Positions 1 to 9,665 of a stretch of 64,000 nt of DNA are shown in pieces. Positions within the stretch are counted from its first letter, which is position 1. Every line of letters begins with the position of its first letter. The notes under the pieces were generated by a model. The model was not told the origin of the DNA, did no database searches, and was given only the letters and a program-made list of their open reading frames with translations. The translations under genes were made by a program, and so were the position numbers. The DNA is from JABURQ01 sp029243145 (lineage in GTDB: Bacteria > Planctomycetota > Planctomycetia > Planctomycetales > Planctomycetaceae), in contig CBFHYX010000014.1 in assembly GCA_965660145.1 (NCBI GenBank), positions 47,286 to 111,285 of the forward strand, read 5' to 3'.

Positions 1-2
1 AG

Positions 3-1646
3 ATTTCTGAGTCGTCGAAACGGCTTTCTCAATCCAAAGTGGCAGAAGGGGGATCAGTTCTGTTGGCTGCTGATCAGTCCGAAAACTTGCAGCAGGTTCG
101 AGTGCGAAAAGGGGAAGTCCTCCTGCTGAAAGTATTGCCCAACGAAGGACACGGAGCCGACACAACTCTTGTGGAATGGGAGATCACGGAGGTCGAAGGA
201 AATCGTTCGTGGAATCTCTCAGCGGTGATCCCGACCCTGCTGCACGGCAACCCGAATGTCTCTGAGAACGGAACATGGTGCTTCCTGTATTTTACGGACG
301 GACGACCTCGTTTTTTGACGGAAAAATATCCGACAGTCGAGCAACGTAGCGAACTTCAATCGTGGAGCACTGGCGAAACTCCGTCTGTCCTTGTGAATCG
401 ATCAGACCAGGACGTTGGTGTGTGGACCAAATTACCGCCCACATCGTTCTTTGTGCATCCTGGTCCCAAAGATCCTGTGGGGATTGCCTGGATTGCTCCG
501 GTCGACACTGTGGTCAATGTTACTGGACGAGTGGCGGATGCCCATCCCAGCGGTTTGGATGGTGTCACCTTTGAACTCTCTCATGTCACATCGCCAGAAG
601 TGGGCGGTTTCTTGTTGGCATTGGGAGAAATCGGGGCTGTTCCTGGGTCAGAATCGGGGTCCATTGTTCCCGTTGCCTATGCTGTCGTTGAAGGATCACC
701 CCAAAATGCCTCTCTCCATCAACGAGGCGATCCTGAAAAACCGGGTGATGTTGTCCCGCGAAGTTGGCTTTCGATGTTTGGGGGCGAGCCGATCTCGACG
801 GAGACAGGAAGTGGTCGTGAGGACTTGGCGGAGTGGATCACTCAACATCCACTCTTTGCTCGGGTCATGGTCAATCGAATCTGGCAGGGGCATTTTGTTC
901 AAGGGTTAAGCACGACTCCCAATGATTTCGGTTCTCGCGGAAATCGACCAACCCAATTACAATTATTGAACTGGCTGGCAGCCCAATTCCAGGCGAATGG
1001 CTACAGCATCAAAGCCATGCATCGACTTATTCTTAATAGTCAGGCCTATCAGCGTAGCTGTCAACAGGAGATGGCGTTGGTTGAAGAAGATGTCATAAAC
1101 CGCTATCTGAGTCGCTTTGAACGCCGTCGCCTATCGGCAGAAGAAATTCGTGATAGCCTACTGTTCGTAGCTCAGAGACTTGACCTGAGTATCGATGGAG
1201 CCCATCCATTTCCTCCAGAATCGTCGTGGAAATTCACGCAGCACGATCCCTTTAACGCTGTCTATGAATCGAATCGGAGATCTGCCTATTTAATGGTGCA
1301 GCGGCAACGGCGGCATCCATACCTCGCTTTATTCGACGGAGCGGATCCGAATTCGAGTACAGCTACGCGTCAGGTCACCACGGTGCCGACACAGGCACTT
1401 TACTTTTTCAATGATCCTTTCTTTCACTCGCAAGCAGCCGCATTCGCGATAAATTTGAAATCCCTACAGAGTGATGAGCAACGAATCAACAATGCATTTC
1501 AAAAGCTGTATCAACGTGAACCTACAATGACAGAGATGGAAAGAACAGTCCATTTTCTTCAGGAGTATCCGGGCAATTTCGACGAGAAGTGGTCAGCGTT
1601 GATACGTGTCTTGATGGCGTCGAATGAGTTTCTTTACCTGGATTAA
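3..1646 (+). CDS. DUF1549/DUF1553 planctomycete protein, C-terminal part (cut by left edge)
   Basis: The reading frame is open to the left edge; the first possible start in the window is GTG at 39, but the text reads as the interior of a longer protein, so the N-terminus (normally a cytochrome-c-like domain and DUF1549) lies outside. What is visible is a middle beta-rich region and, over roughly the last 270 residues, the DUF1553 (PSD1) domain, recognised by MVNRIWQGHFVQGL, TPNDFG, an NSQAYQRS-like segment and VTTVPTQALYFFNDPFF. Full-length relatives are about 900-1100 residues. The DUF1501 gene starts 6 bp after the stop, the standard pairing in planctomycetes. The biochemical role of the family is not established; it is usually thought to be exported and possibly redox- or polymer-related. 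Family call is firm, function is not. Confidence 0.9.
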   Translation: MSESSKRLSQSKVAEGGSVLLAADQSENLQQVRVRKGEVLLLKVLPNEGHGADTTLVEWEITEVEGNRSWNLSAVIPTLLHGNPNVSENGTWCFLYFTDGRPRFLTEKYPTVEQRSELQSWSTGETPSVLVNRSDQDVGVWTKLPPTSFFVHPGPKDPVGIAWIAPVDTVVNVTGRVADAHPSGLDGVTFELSHVTSPEVGGFLLALGEIGAVPGSESGSIVPVAYAVVEGSPQNASLHQRGDPEKPGDVVPRSWLSMFGGEPISTETGSGREDLAEWITQHPLFARVMVNRIWQGHFVQGLSTTPNDFGSRGNRPTQLQLLNWLAAQFQANGYSIKAMHRLILNSQAYQRSCQQEMALVEEDVINRYLSRFERRRLSAEEIRDSLLFVAQRLDLSIDGAHPFPPESSWKFTQHDPFNAVYESNRRSAYLMVQRQRRHPYLALFDGADPNSSTATRQVTTVPTQALYFFNDPFFHSQAAAFAINLKSLQSDEQRINNAFQKLYQREPTMTEMERTVHFLQEYPGNFDEKWSALIRVLMASNEFLYLD

Positions 1647-1652
1647 AACAAA

Positions 1653-3041
1653 ATGCCGAATTCCATACTCCCACGGAGACAATTCCTGAAATCAGCAGTC
1701 GCTGGCTCCGTTGTGTTTCCGGGAATTGTTCAGCAACTGTTCGCCGAACAGGACGGGACTTTCACGAATCGCGCTTCGCATTTTCCTGCGAAAGCGAAGC
1801 GGGTCATCTTTCTGTTTATGACGGGCGGAGTCTCGCATGTGGATACCTTCGATCCCAAGCCCGCATTAATGCGTGACCATGGTAAAGAGATCAAGGCGGA
1901 CCATCCCGAAATTAAGGACCGTCCCGGTTACGAACGGATTTATCTCAAACGCCCGCAATGGGAATTTAAGAACTACGGTGAGTCTGGGACTGCCGTCAGC
2001 ACGCTATTTCCGCATGTCGCGACGTGTGTTGATGACATCGCGATGATTCGCTCTATGCACACTTCACACTCAAACCATTACAATGCCACTTTGGGAATGC
2101 ATACCGGTTCGTTTTCATTTGCGAGGCCCAGTCTCGGCTCGTGGACGAGTTATGGATTAGGGACTCTCAACGACAACCTACCAAGTTTTGTTGTGATTGC
2201 TCCCAAGCAAACGTATGCCGGGACTCAAGTCTATTCCAACGATTTTCTTCCCGGTGTTCATCAGGGAACATTGGTTGTGCCTGGAGCAGAACCAATTGCG
2301 AATATCACTCCACGCGTCTCTCTCGAACGACAGCAACTCGAATTGTCTGCCCTGAATGCTTTCAACCGGTCACACCAGGAGTCTCGTCAGGATTCGGTGC
2401 TGACAGCGAGAATGCGCTCATTTGAAACTGCGTTCGGTATGCAGATGGCAGTACCAGACGCCTTTGATTTCAAACAGGAGACGGCTGCCACTCTCGACAA
2501 TTATGACCTTCAACCCGGACAGACAACCGGCTTTGGCTGGCAATGTCTGGCAGCCCGACGGCTCATTGAACGGGGCGTGCGGTTTGTTGAACTGATCGAT
2601 ACCGGTTCATCAGGAAACTGGGATGCGCATGGAGACATGATGAGCCATGTTTCTCTGGCAAAGAATGTGGACCGACCGATTGCCGGTCTTCTCAAAGACC
2701 TCAAGCAACGCGGCATGCTGGAAGACACACTTGTTGTCTGGACGACAGAGTTTGGCCGAACGCCGTTCAACAATACCGCCGATGCAAAAGGGCGCGAGCA
2801 TCACCCTTGGGCGTTTACTTCATGGATGGCAGGCGCAGGAGTCAAGCCAGGCATTGTTCACGGCGCCACTGACGAACATGGTCTTAGAGCGGTCGAAAAG
2901 CCCGTGCATGTACATGATTTTCACGCCACAATCCTCTATCTGATGGGGTTTGATCACGAGAAACTGACCTACCGACATGCCGGACGAGACTATCGGTTGA
3001 CAGATGTTTCAGGACACGTGGCGCAGGACATTCTCTCATAA
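1653..3041 (+). CDS. DUF1501 protein, exported, paired with upstream DUF1553 gene
   Basis: A 462-residue protein that begins with a twin-arginine-like signal (PRRQFLKSAVAGS, residues 8-20) followed by a hydrophobic stretch, so export in folded form is likely. The DUF1501 domain, distantly related to the alkaline phosphatase/sulfatase fold, is seen from FLFMTGGVSHVDTFDPKP through NWDAHGDMMSHVSLAKNVDRP, TEFGRTPF and the closing YRLTDVSGHVAQDI. The D-T-F-D, H-G-D and E-F-G-R-T motifs are intact. It follows the DUF1553 gene by 6 bp and is probably cotranscribed and translationally linked. The substrate is unknown. It resembles the minus-strand DUF1501 at 58157-59590 more closely (ITYRHAGRDYRLTDV-type ending) than the one at 5540. 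Confidence 0.93.
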   Translation: MPNSILPRRQFLKSAVAGSVVFPGIVQQLFAEQDGTFTNRASHFPAKAKRVIFLFMTGGVSHVDTFDPKPALMRDHGKEIKADHPEIKDRPGYERIYLKRPQWEFKNYGESGTAVSTLFPHVATCVDDIAMIRSMHTSHSNHYNATLGMHTGSFSFARPSLGSWTSYGLGTLNDNLPSFVVIAPKQTYAGTQVYSNDFLPGVHQGTLVVPGAEPIANITPRVSLERQQLELSALNAFNRSHQESRQDSVLTARMRSFETAFGMQMAVPDAFDFKQETAATLDNYDLQPGQTTGFGWQCLAARRLIERGVRFVELIDTGSSGNWDAHGDMMSHVSLAKNVDRPIAGLLKDLKQRGMLEDTLVVWTTEFGRTPFNNTADAKGREHHPWAFTSWMAGAGVKPGIVHGATDEHGLRAVEKPVHVHDFHATILYLMGFDHEKLTYRHAGRDYRLTDVSGHVAQDILS

Positions 3042-3098
3042 CGATACGGTTGGTGAGACAAGGGCTCTTTTGGGTTTGTACCATTTATCGAACATTCT

Positions 3099-3114
3099 TT
3101 ACAATAATTTGTAA
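3099..3114. repeat. Perfect 6-4-6 inverted repeat upstream of DUF1549 gene
   Basis: TTACAA-TAAT-TTGTAA lies in the 189-bp gap between the two DUF1501/DUF1553 units. It is AT-rich and has no T tail, so an operator is more likely than a terminator, but a dyad of this size may arise by chance. Confidence 0.35.
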
Positions 3115-3230
3115 TTGCATTCACAGGGACTTATGAGCTAGAGTTGATGCGTTAGGTTTCAGCCAGAACTGCAGAGCGACTCTACTGCATTTCCTCTCTC
3201 CGATATTCCACATGGTGCGGTAGACCAGCA

Positions 3231-5498
3231 ATGGCATATTTCAACGACACACAGTTTCACCCATTGCATATGTTTTTTTTGCAACTCGATTATTGTTATG
3301 AAACACGCAAGTCCATTCTAACCCTGCTTGTTGTGATTTGTGGTTTTGCAGGTTCGTCTTCATACGCTGAAGATCTCCCCGCGAAGGATGTTTCATCGCC
3401 CGCCTCTGTCGATTTTGGAAACGATATCGAGCCACTCTTGAGTCGCTATGGGTGCAATTCGGGTGGGTGCCATGGCAAGGCAAGCGGGCAAAATGGATTC
3501 AAACTGTCTTTGTTTGGGTTTGATCGGGATTTTGATTACGAAGCCATTGCCAAGGAAGCTCGGGGACGCCGATTGTCTCAAGCCTCGCCTGAGGGCAGTT
3601 TAATTTTAAGGAAAGCCATCGGTGCGGTTCCGCATGGCGGCGGAGCTCGATTCTCGGAAGATAGCGAAGCCTATCGACTGATCCAAACCTGGATTGCCAA
3701 CGGCGCACCAGCATCGTCGCCTGATGCCCCCGTGATTGTCAGTCTGGAAGTCTCCCCGACTCAGCAGTCATTCACTCCGGGCAACAATCAGCAGTTAACA
3801 GTCCGGGCAAAGTACAGCGATGGCACGCTTCGCGATGTCACTCAGCAGGCGGAGTATTCCAGTAATCTCGATCCCGTGGCAAACGTGAATGCAGATGCAC
3901 TCGTCAACGCCACCGGGCAAAGCGGCGAAGCGGCCATCATGGTGAGATATCTGAATCACGTTGCCGTGTTTCGCGCCATGGTTCCACATGGTCCACAACT
4001 GTCCGAAATCCCAAACTTCCTCCCCAACAATTACATCGACGAACTGGCTGTGGAGAAATGGAAGAATCTTGGCCTGCATCCATCGCCCCTGTGCGATGAC
4101 TCCACATTTATTCGTCGTGTCACGATTGACTTGTGTGGACGGTTGCCCACACAAGACGAGTCTCGCGTGTTTTTAAATGACAGCGCGGCAAACAAACGCG
4201 AAGTCCTGATTGACCGCCTGTTGGAATCGTCCGACTATCCTGCCTTCTTTGCCATGCGGTGGGGAGCGATTCTTCGCAATTCAAGACTGGCGGGTGCGGA
4301 ACAGGCATCATTTGCCTTTCACAACTGGATTAAAGATTTGATTGCCCGCAATCGTCCGTATGACGAACTGGTGCGAGGTGTCGTGGCTGCTGCCGGCGAA
4401 TGGCAGGATGCTCCGGCAATCAACTGGTATTGGCAGATGCGAGACGATCAACTGCATCAAGTCACTTCCGATACCGCCCAGGTATTTTTGGGGGTTCGTC
4501 TTCAATGTGCCCGCTGCCACCATCATCCCTACGAACGCTGGAGTCAGGAAGATTATTACGGTTTAGCGGGATTCTTTGCTCGTTTGGGCCGCAAGAGTTT
4601 CGGACAGCCACCACCTTATTATTCATCATCGAAACCAACAACGGGTGAAAAGAATCCTCTGACGGGATCTGTGCCTGAACCCAAGTTTCCCGACGGCGAG
4701 TATGCCAAATTTACACCCGAAGAAGATCCCCGGCACGCACTTGTCGATTGGATGGTGAAGCCCGAGAACCCGTTCTTTTCGCGTGTGTTGGTCAATCGCA
4801 TGTGGGGGCATTTTCTCGGTCGTGGACTTGTCGATGAAATTGACGATATGAGGGCGACCAATCCTGCTGCGAACGAAGAGCTACTTGCTGCCTTGTCGCA
4901 GGACTTCGTCGACCACAAGTTTGATGTCAAGCATATCATTCGCACGATCGTCAATAGTCGCGTGTATCAACTGAGCAGTGAGCCCACCGAAGCCAATCAA
5001 AATGATCGCCAGAGCTTCGCGCGTTTCTACGCACGACGACTGATCGCCGAAGTCTTTCACGATGCTGTCGATCAAGCCTGTGGCACGCAGACAAAATTTG
5101 GGGGAATCAGTGATGATGCACGAGCTGTTGACTTGCCGAATGAAGGCTTCGGCTCCTACTTCCTCGACACATTCGATCGACCACAACGGGTCTCTGGCTG
5201 TGAATGCGAACGATCCAGTGGTGCCACGCTTGCTCAGGTCTTACTGCTGGCAAACTCTGACGAGATCGAGAACAAACTTGCTGACGGCAGTGGACGAATC
5301 GCCGAATTCATGAAGACAGAAAAGACCATACCTCAAAAGATCGAGGAGTTGTATCTGGCAGCATTTTCACGTCCACCGACTGTTTCTGAACTGAGTAAAA
5401 CGGTTGGGTATGTGGAAACTCAAGAAGACAAAAACAAAGCATTTGAAGATGTATTGTGGACGATATTGAATTCAAAAGAGTTTATGTTCAATCATTAG
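3231..5498 (+). CDS. Planctomycete cytochrome-like/Big2/DUF1549/DUF1553 protein
   Basis: A 755-residue exported protein. After a hydrophobic segment (about residues 29-44) comes a haem-like motif C75-N-S-G-G-C80-H81 followed by GKASGQNGFKLSLFGFD, typical of the cytochrome-like module. Residues about 150-235 look like a bacterial Ig-like (Big2) domain (TPGNNQQLTVRAKYSDGTLRD). DUF1549 follows, with FIRRVTIDLCGRLPT and the conserved CARCHHHPYERW; the last 250 residues are DUF1553 (FFSRVLVNRMWGHFLGRGL). The first ATG at 3231 has no clear ribosome site; ATG at 3270 would place the hydrophobic signal nearer the N-terminus and may be the true start. The next DUF1501 gene follows within 42 bp. Function of the family is unproven. 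Confidence 0.9.
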   Translation: MAYFNDTQFHPLHMFFLQLDYCYETRKSILTLLVVICGFAGSSSYAEDLPAKDVSSPASVDFGNDIEPLLSRYGCNSGGCHGKASGQNGFKLSLFGFDRDFDYEAIAKEARGRRLSQASPEGSLILRKAIGAVPHGGGARFSEDSEAYRLIQTWIANGAPASSPDAPVIVSLEVSPTQQSFTPGNNQQLTVRAKYSDGTLRDVTQQAEYSSNLDPVANVNADALVNATGQSGEAAIMVRYLNHVAVFRAMVPHGPQLSEIPNFLPNNYIDELAVEKWKNLGLHPSPLCDDSTFIRRVTIDLCGRLPTQDESRVFLNDSAANKREVLIDRLLESSDYPAFFAMRWGAILRNSRLAGAEQASFAFHNWIKDLIARNRPYDELVRGVVAAAGEWQDAPAINWYWQMRDDQLHQVTSDTAQVFLGVRLQCARCHHHPYERWSQEDYYGLAGFFARLGRKSFGQPPPYYSSSKPTTGEKNPLTGSVPEPKFPDGEYAKFTPEEDPRHALVDWMVKPENPFFSRVLVNRMWGHFLGRGLVDEIDDMRATNPAANEELLAALSQDFVDHKFDVKHIIRTIVNSRVYQLSSEPTEANQNDRQSFARFYARRLIAEVFHDAVDQACGTQTKFGGISDDARAVDLPNEGFGSYFLDTFDRPQRVSGCECERSSGATLAQVLLLANSDEIENKLADGSGRIAEFMKTEKTIPQKIEELYLAAFSRPPTVSELSKTVGYVETQEDKNKAFEDVLWTILNSKEFMFNH

Positions 5499-5539
5499 CA
5501 GCCTGCTGATAAATGGAAGACTATTCCACCGGAGACACT

Positions 5540-6847
5540 ATGCTGAAAATATTTAACAACGCTTCACGTCGCAGCTTTCTGCAGGTTGGATCACTGGGAA
5601 TTGGTGGTTTGACATTGCCAGACTTGTTGAAACATCAAGCGATCGCGACTGAAGCGGGCCAGTCGATCAACAAGAAATCAGTGATACTCGTGTGGCTTGC
5701 TGGTGGTCCAAGTCATCTCGATATGTATGATTTGAAGCCTCAGGCGCCCGCTGAGATTCGTGGTGAGTTTCGACCAATTCCCACAAATGTCTCTGGAATT
5801 GAAATTAGCGAGCATCTGCCTCATCAAGCGGCCATGATGGACAAGCTGGCCATTGTGAGATCAGCCTTCCATACCAATGGTGGACACGGCATGGGTTCAC
5901 AATGGATGCAAACAGGATATCAGCCGACTCTGGAAGTGAACAACAACATCTACCCTTCCATCGGTTCAATTGTCGCTCAAAGACTCGGGCCAAATGACCC
6001 GGCAGTGCCTGCTTATGTAAATCTTCCGAGGCCGTTGTCGTTCGGCAAAGCTGCGTATCTTGGAGCTTCTTATAACCCCTTTTCTCCAGAAAGTGACCCC
6101 AACTCTGATGGATTCCAAGTGCGCAATCTGAAGCTTCCTGGACGTGTCGATTTACCTCGGCTTGATCGCCGTCGTGAACTGCTCGGATCACTTGACCAAA
6201 TTCGCCGTGATATCGATTTGAATGGAGACATCAAAGGGCTGGACACCTTTTATCGTGACGGTCTCGAAATGGTCACCAACGACAAAGCGTTGAAAGCTTT
6301 CGACATCAAAAGTGAAAACGCAGAACTTCGCGAAAAATACGGACGAAATGATCTGGGACAAAGCTGCTTACTGGCGAGACGACTTGTAGAAGCAGGCGTG
6401 ACATTCGTAGCAATTCAAGCAGGTGGCGGCTGGGATACTCACGGCGACAACTTTAAGCAACTCAAAGACAATCTTCTGCCGAAGTACGATCAAAGTGTGG
6501 CAGCATTAGTGCAGGATCTGCATGATCGCGGGATGCAGGATGATGTGTTGGTGATTTCCTTTGGCGAATTTGGTCGCACGCCAAAAATCAATCCGGGAGC
6601 AGGTCGAGATCATTGGCCCGGCGCAATGAGCGTTTTATACGCCGGAGGTGGATTGAAAATGGGACAAGCAATCGGTTCTACGAATCGCAATGCCGAATAT
6701 CCCACGAGTAAGCCTTATTCTCCCGGTTGCGTGCTCTCGACGATGTATCACACTTTGGGTATCGACTACAAACACGCCTTCTTTGATCACGCTCAACGGC
6801 CTTTGCCGATTCTCAGTGAAGGAAGTCCAATAGAAGAGCTAATCTAA
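5540..6847 (+). CDS. DUF1501 protein, exported
   Basis: ATG at 5540 is preferred over an in-frame ATG at 5513 because GGAG lies 6 bases before it and because the protein then begins MLKIFNNASRRSFLQ, a usual twin-arginine-like start. The 435-residue product carries the DUF1501 landmarks: VWLAGGPSHLDMYDLKP near residue 50, GGGWDTHGDNF, SFGEFGRTPKIN, AGRDHWPGAMSVLYAGGG, and an ending IDYKHAFFDHAQRPLPI. These identify the subgroup that normally travels with cytochrome/Big2/DUF1549 proteins like the one at 3231. Export is inferred; substrate unknown. The PPC-domain gene follows and the three probably form one operon. Confidence 0.92.
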   Translation: MLKIFNNASRRSFLQVGSLGIGGLTLPDLLKHQAIATEAGQSINKKSVILVWLAGGPSHLDMYDLKPQAPAEIRGEFRPIPTNVSGIEISEHLPHQAAMMDKLAIVRSAFHTNGGHGMGSQWMQTGYQPTLEVNNNIYPSIGSIVAQRLGPNDPAVPAYVNLPRPLSFGKAAYLGASYNPFSPESDPNSDGFQVRNLKLPGRVDLPRLDRRRELLGSLDQIRRDIDLNGDIKGLDTFYRDGLEMVTNDKALKAFDIKSENAELREKYGRNDLGQSCLLARRLVEAGVTFVAIQAGGGWDTHGDNFKQLKDNLLPKYDQSVAALVQDLHDRGMQDDVLVISFGEFGRTPKINPGAGRDHWPGAMSVLYAGGGLKMGQAIGSTNRNAEYPTSKPYSPGCVLSTMYHTLGIDYKHAFFDHAQRPLPILSEGSPIEELI

Positions 6848-6924
6848 CCGTGGGAGAGACCTCCCGCACGATGATTTTTTATCAGCCTGTTGAGTTCATT
6901 ATCTTGAATGTCAGGGAGACAATC

Positions 6925-9054
6925 TTGAGCGTCAGTCGAGTGATCATCATAGTTTTCTTGTTGACGAGCACAGTCAATGCCGAATTACCATCGATTCGTT
7001 TCGACCGAATCTCTCCACTGGGAGCATCCGCTGGTTCCACCATTGAAGTGGAAATTGCAGGCTCTGACATAGAAGATGTCGATTCTCTGTGGTTCGACCA
7101 TGCAGGTCTCTCTGCTGAACCCATCAAAGAGAAGGAACGTTTTTTCAGGATTACGGTCGCTGACAACGTGCCACAAGGCACCTACGACGTACGACTGAAC
7201 GGACGCTGGGGAGTGAGTAATCCGCGATTATTTGCGATCACTCACGGGTTGCAAGACATCGCAGAGGCAGAACCGAATAACGATTTGGAGCACGCACAAC
7301 AGATCGAAATCAACAGTGCCGTGAACGGGATGTCGGATGGCAACGGGCAGGATTTGTTTCGCTTCACTGCGAAGGCCGGTCAGCATATTGTGATCGATTG
7401 TCGAGCCGGCGTCCTCGATTCCAGTTTGGATGCTACAATGTCTCTCTTCTCTGGCAGGAAACTGTTGTTGAGTAGCAGTGACTATCACGGGCGCGACCCA
7501 TTCATTGATTTTCCAGTCCCCGACGATGGTGAATATGAAGTCCTCGTACATGATCTTTCTTATCGAGGAGGGTTACCGTATCGGTTGCAGATTACTGATC
7601 GTCCCTATGTTGAGAATGTTTTTCCACGTGCAATTCAGTCCGGTCAAACGGCCACATTTACCGCCTATGGGCGCAACTTCAGTGAATCTAAGCCTTCAAC
7701 GTGGCAGATTGGCCAATTCACTCTTCAGGAATACCCCTTTGAAATTGTTGCACCCGATGGAGTCTTGGAAAATGCTGATTATCAGTTTGTAGAACATCCC
7801 AGCGGGCACAGTGTACTACCAACAGCCGCCACCTGCACATTGACAGGATTTCAAATTCAGCCGAGATTACCGACAGGCGGATTTCCGTTCCATGCACAAA
7901 CCCTATTGCTCACAGATTCTGCGGTGACTTTAGAAACCGAGCCCAACAATCTGACGGATCAAGCACAGGCTTTAAGTATCCCTGCGACGCTCAGTGGTCG
8001 CTTTGATCAGGCACGTGATGCAGATTGGTTCGAGGTGGAAGTTACAGAATCCGGACAATACTCATTCGATGTTTACTGCGAACGAATCTCAGGCGCCGCG
8101 GACCCATATCTGGTTGTGGTTGATGATCAAGGGAATCGGATCAATGAACTGGATGACTATGGTCATCGGATCAACGCTTTCGATGGACATTTGCGTGATC
8201 CCTCTGGAATGGTGAACTTGAACGAAAAACAGAAGTACAAAGTGCTTGTACAGGATCGTTACCAGCGCGGAGGTGCACGATATCAATATGTTCTCACGAT
8301 TCATAAACAACGACCTGACTTCTATCCTGCTGTAATTCACAGTCAAAACCCCGGTCCGGGAGGCACAAATCTCTGGCGCGGCGGGGCTGTCTATCTGGAT
8401 GTCGTTATTCATCAGCGAGAAGGATACAACGAAGAAATTACTTTAACTGCTGAAGACTTACCGACTGGCGTTCATAGCCGTCCGACGGTCATCAATAACA
8501 ACTCGCGCGGCACATTCGTCTTGTGGGCTGATGATGATGCGGCAGACTTCACTGGGCCGATCAATTTAATCGCAACTGGAAAACGCGGCGATAAAATCTT
8601 ACGTCGCGAAGTTCGCGCGTACACACGCGTTGATGCTGGGATGAATTCCAGTCAGGCCGTTCGTGAACTGGTCATCGCCGTTCGTGATGGGGCTCCGTAT
8701 CGGTTGGAATGGGAGTTCCCCATAATTGAAGCGGAAGCGGGCAAAACGGTGGACATGAAGTTGAAACTGACACGCCGTCTGGCTGACTGGAATAACGATG
8801 TCTCCATTCAGCCTCTGGCGTTTCCGGGGAATTTCAAAATGTCGAACAGTGCTTTCAAAAGTGATGAAAAGGAAAAAACAGTCACCTTCACCGTGCAGCC
8901 AGGAACACGCCCCGGCAATTATACGTTAGCGATTTTGGGACAGTCTCAAGTTCCTTTTCACAAAGATCCAGAATCCAAAGATCGGCCGAACACTCTTGTT
9001 TCTTTGCCCAGCCAACCGCTGACAATTACTGTGCTTCCCGAGACAAAAGAGTAA
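6925..9054 (+). CDS. Secreted PPC-domain protein of the DUF1501 operon
   Basis: The frame is open from 6850 (GTG), but the best start is TTG at 6925: AGGGAG stands 6 bases before it and the product then begins with a clean signal peptide (SVSRVIIIVFLLTSTVNA). The 709-residue product has an IPT/TIG-like N-terminal beta domain (IRFDRISPLGASAGSTIEVE), then two bacterial pre-peptidase C-terminal (PPC) beta-sandwich domains, each starting at an EPNN motif (EAEPNNDLEHAQQIE and ETEPNNLTDQAQAL) and containing DWFEVEV- and Y-x-V-x-V-strands. No protease or other catalytic domain is present. PPC domains often bind surfaces or polymers, so a periplasmic binding role beside DUF1553/DUF1501 is plausible but inferred. 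Confidence 0.83.
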   Translation: MSVSRVIIIVFLLTSTVNAELPSIRFDRISPLGASAGSTIEVEIAGSDIEDVDSLWFDHAGLSAEPIKEKERFFRITVADNVPQGTYDVRLNGRWGVSNPRLFAITHGLQDIAEAEPNNDLEHAQQIEINSAVNGMSDGNGQDLFRFTAKAGQHIVIDCRAGVLDSSLDATMSLFSGRKLLLSSSDYHGRDPFIDFPVPDDGEYEVLVHDLSYRGGLPYRLQITDRPYVENVFPRAIQSGQTATFTAYGRNFSESKPSTWQIGQFTLQEYPFEIVAPDGVLENADYQFVEHPSGHSVLPTAATCTLTGFQIQPRLPTGGFPFHAQTLLLTDSAVTLETEPNNLTDQAQALSIPATLSGRFDQARDADWFEVEVTESGQYSFDVYCERISGAADPYLVVVDDQGNRINELDDYGHRINAFDGHLRDPSGMVNLNEKQKYKVLVQDRYQRGGARYQYVLTIHKQRPDFYPAVIHSQNPGPGGTNLWRGGAVYLDVVIHQREGYNEEITLTAEDLPTGVHSRPTVINNNSRGTFVLWADDDAADFTGPINLIATGKRGDKILRREVRAYTRVDAGMNSSQAVRELVIAVRDGAPYRLEWEFPIIEAEAGKTVDMKLKLTRRLADWNNDVSIQPLAFPGNFKMSNSAFKSDEKEKTVTFTVQPGTRPGNYTLAILGQSQVPFHKDPESKDRPNTLVSLPSQPLTITVLPETKE

Positions 9055-9665
9055 GCACCGGAGCGTTAAAAAATGGCCATGCAAACTGTCTTCCACAATA
9101 TCAGTGGCGGGGCGAATTTCCATAACCAGATTCCACGGTATTTCAAGGACAACCAAAGCCAAGTCGCATGAGATGAGTGCAGTTAGTTGTCATCATTTAT
9201 TGTAGATTTTTGTGGCAGTCAATACTCAATAGGATCGCGAAACAAGTATGTGTCACACAATCACAATATGCTGTTGTTTAAGCGTAATACACAATCTGCG
9301 GTAGAGTAATCATCTGCGGTAGAGCAACAATCAGGGATCCACAACAGAGAGCAGGTCCATGAGGAGATAATGAAATATTATATTTTGATAAATAGATCAC
9401 TCATTTCCTCAATTGAATATGAGCGCAGCTTAACACACAAGAATCGCCAACATCGACAAAACACACGGTAGCCGCAGGACAAACCATCACGCAATAGTCT
9501 TGGTATGAGACAGGAAGAATCGCTTTTTTTTTATAGATTTTTGCAACAGACGTTGATACGTTGACTACCTGCCTACCAGTGGACACAACCCTCCAAAGTA
9601 AGACACTGTTCCTACCTACATTTTGATTACCCCACTCTCCAACCCACCAATAAAAGAAGTGACTC
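9055..9665. other. 611-bp intergenic region before the MoxR operon, with a 13-bp direct repeat
   Basis: No convincing gene is visible. A 13-bp direct repeat ATCTGCGGTAGAG occurs at 9294-9306 and 9312-9324 (period 18 bp). The region is AT-rich and contains a T10-type run near 9525-9535. It must contain the promoter for the 13-kb MoxR operon, but I cannot place -35/-10 boxes with confidence. Confidence 0.5.
9294..9324. repeat. 13-bp tandem-type direct repeat, period 18
   Basis: Two exact copies of ATCTGCGGTAGAG separated by 5 bp lie about 340 bp before moxR. The spacing near two helical turns would suit a dimeric regulator, but no regulator is known for this operon in this organism. Confidence 0.45.
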
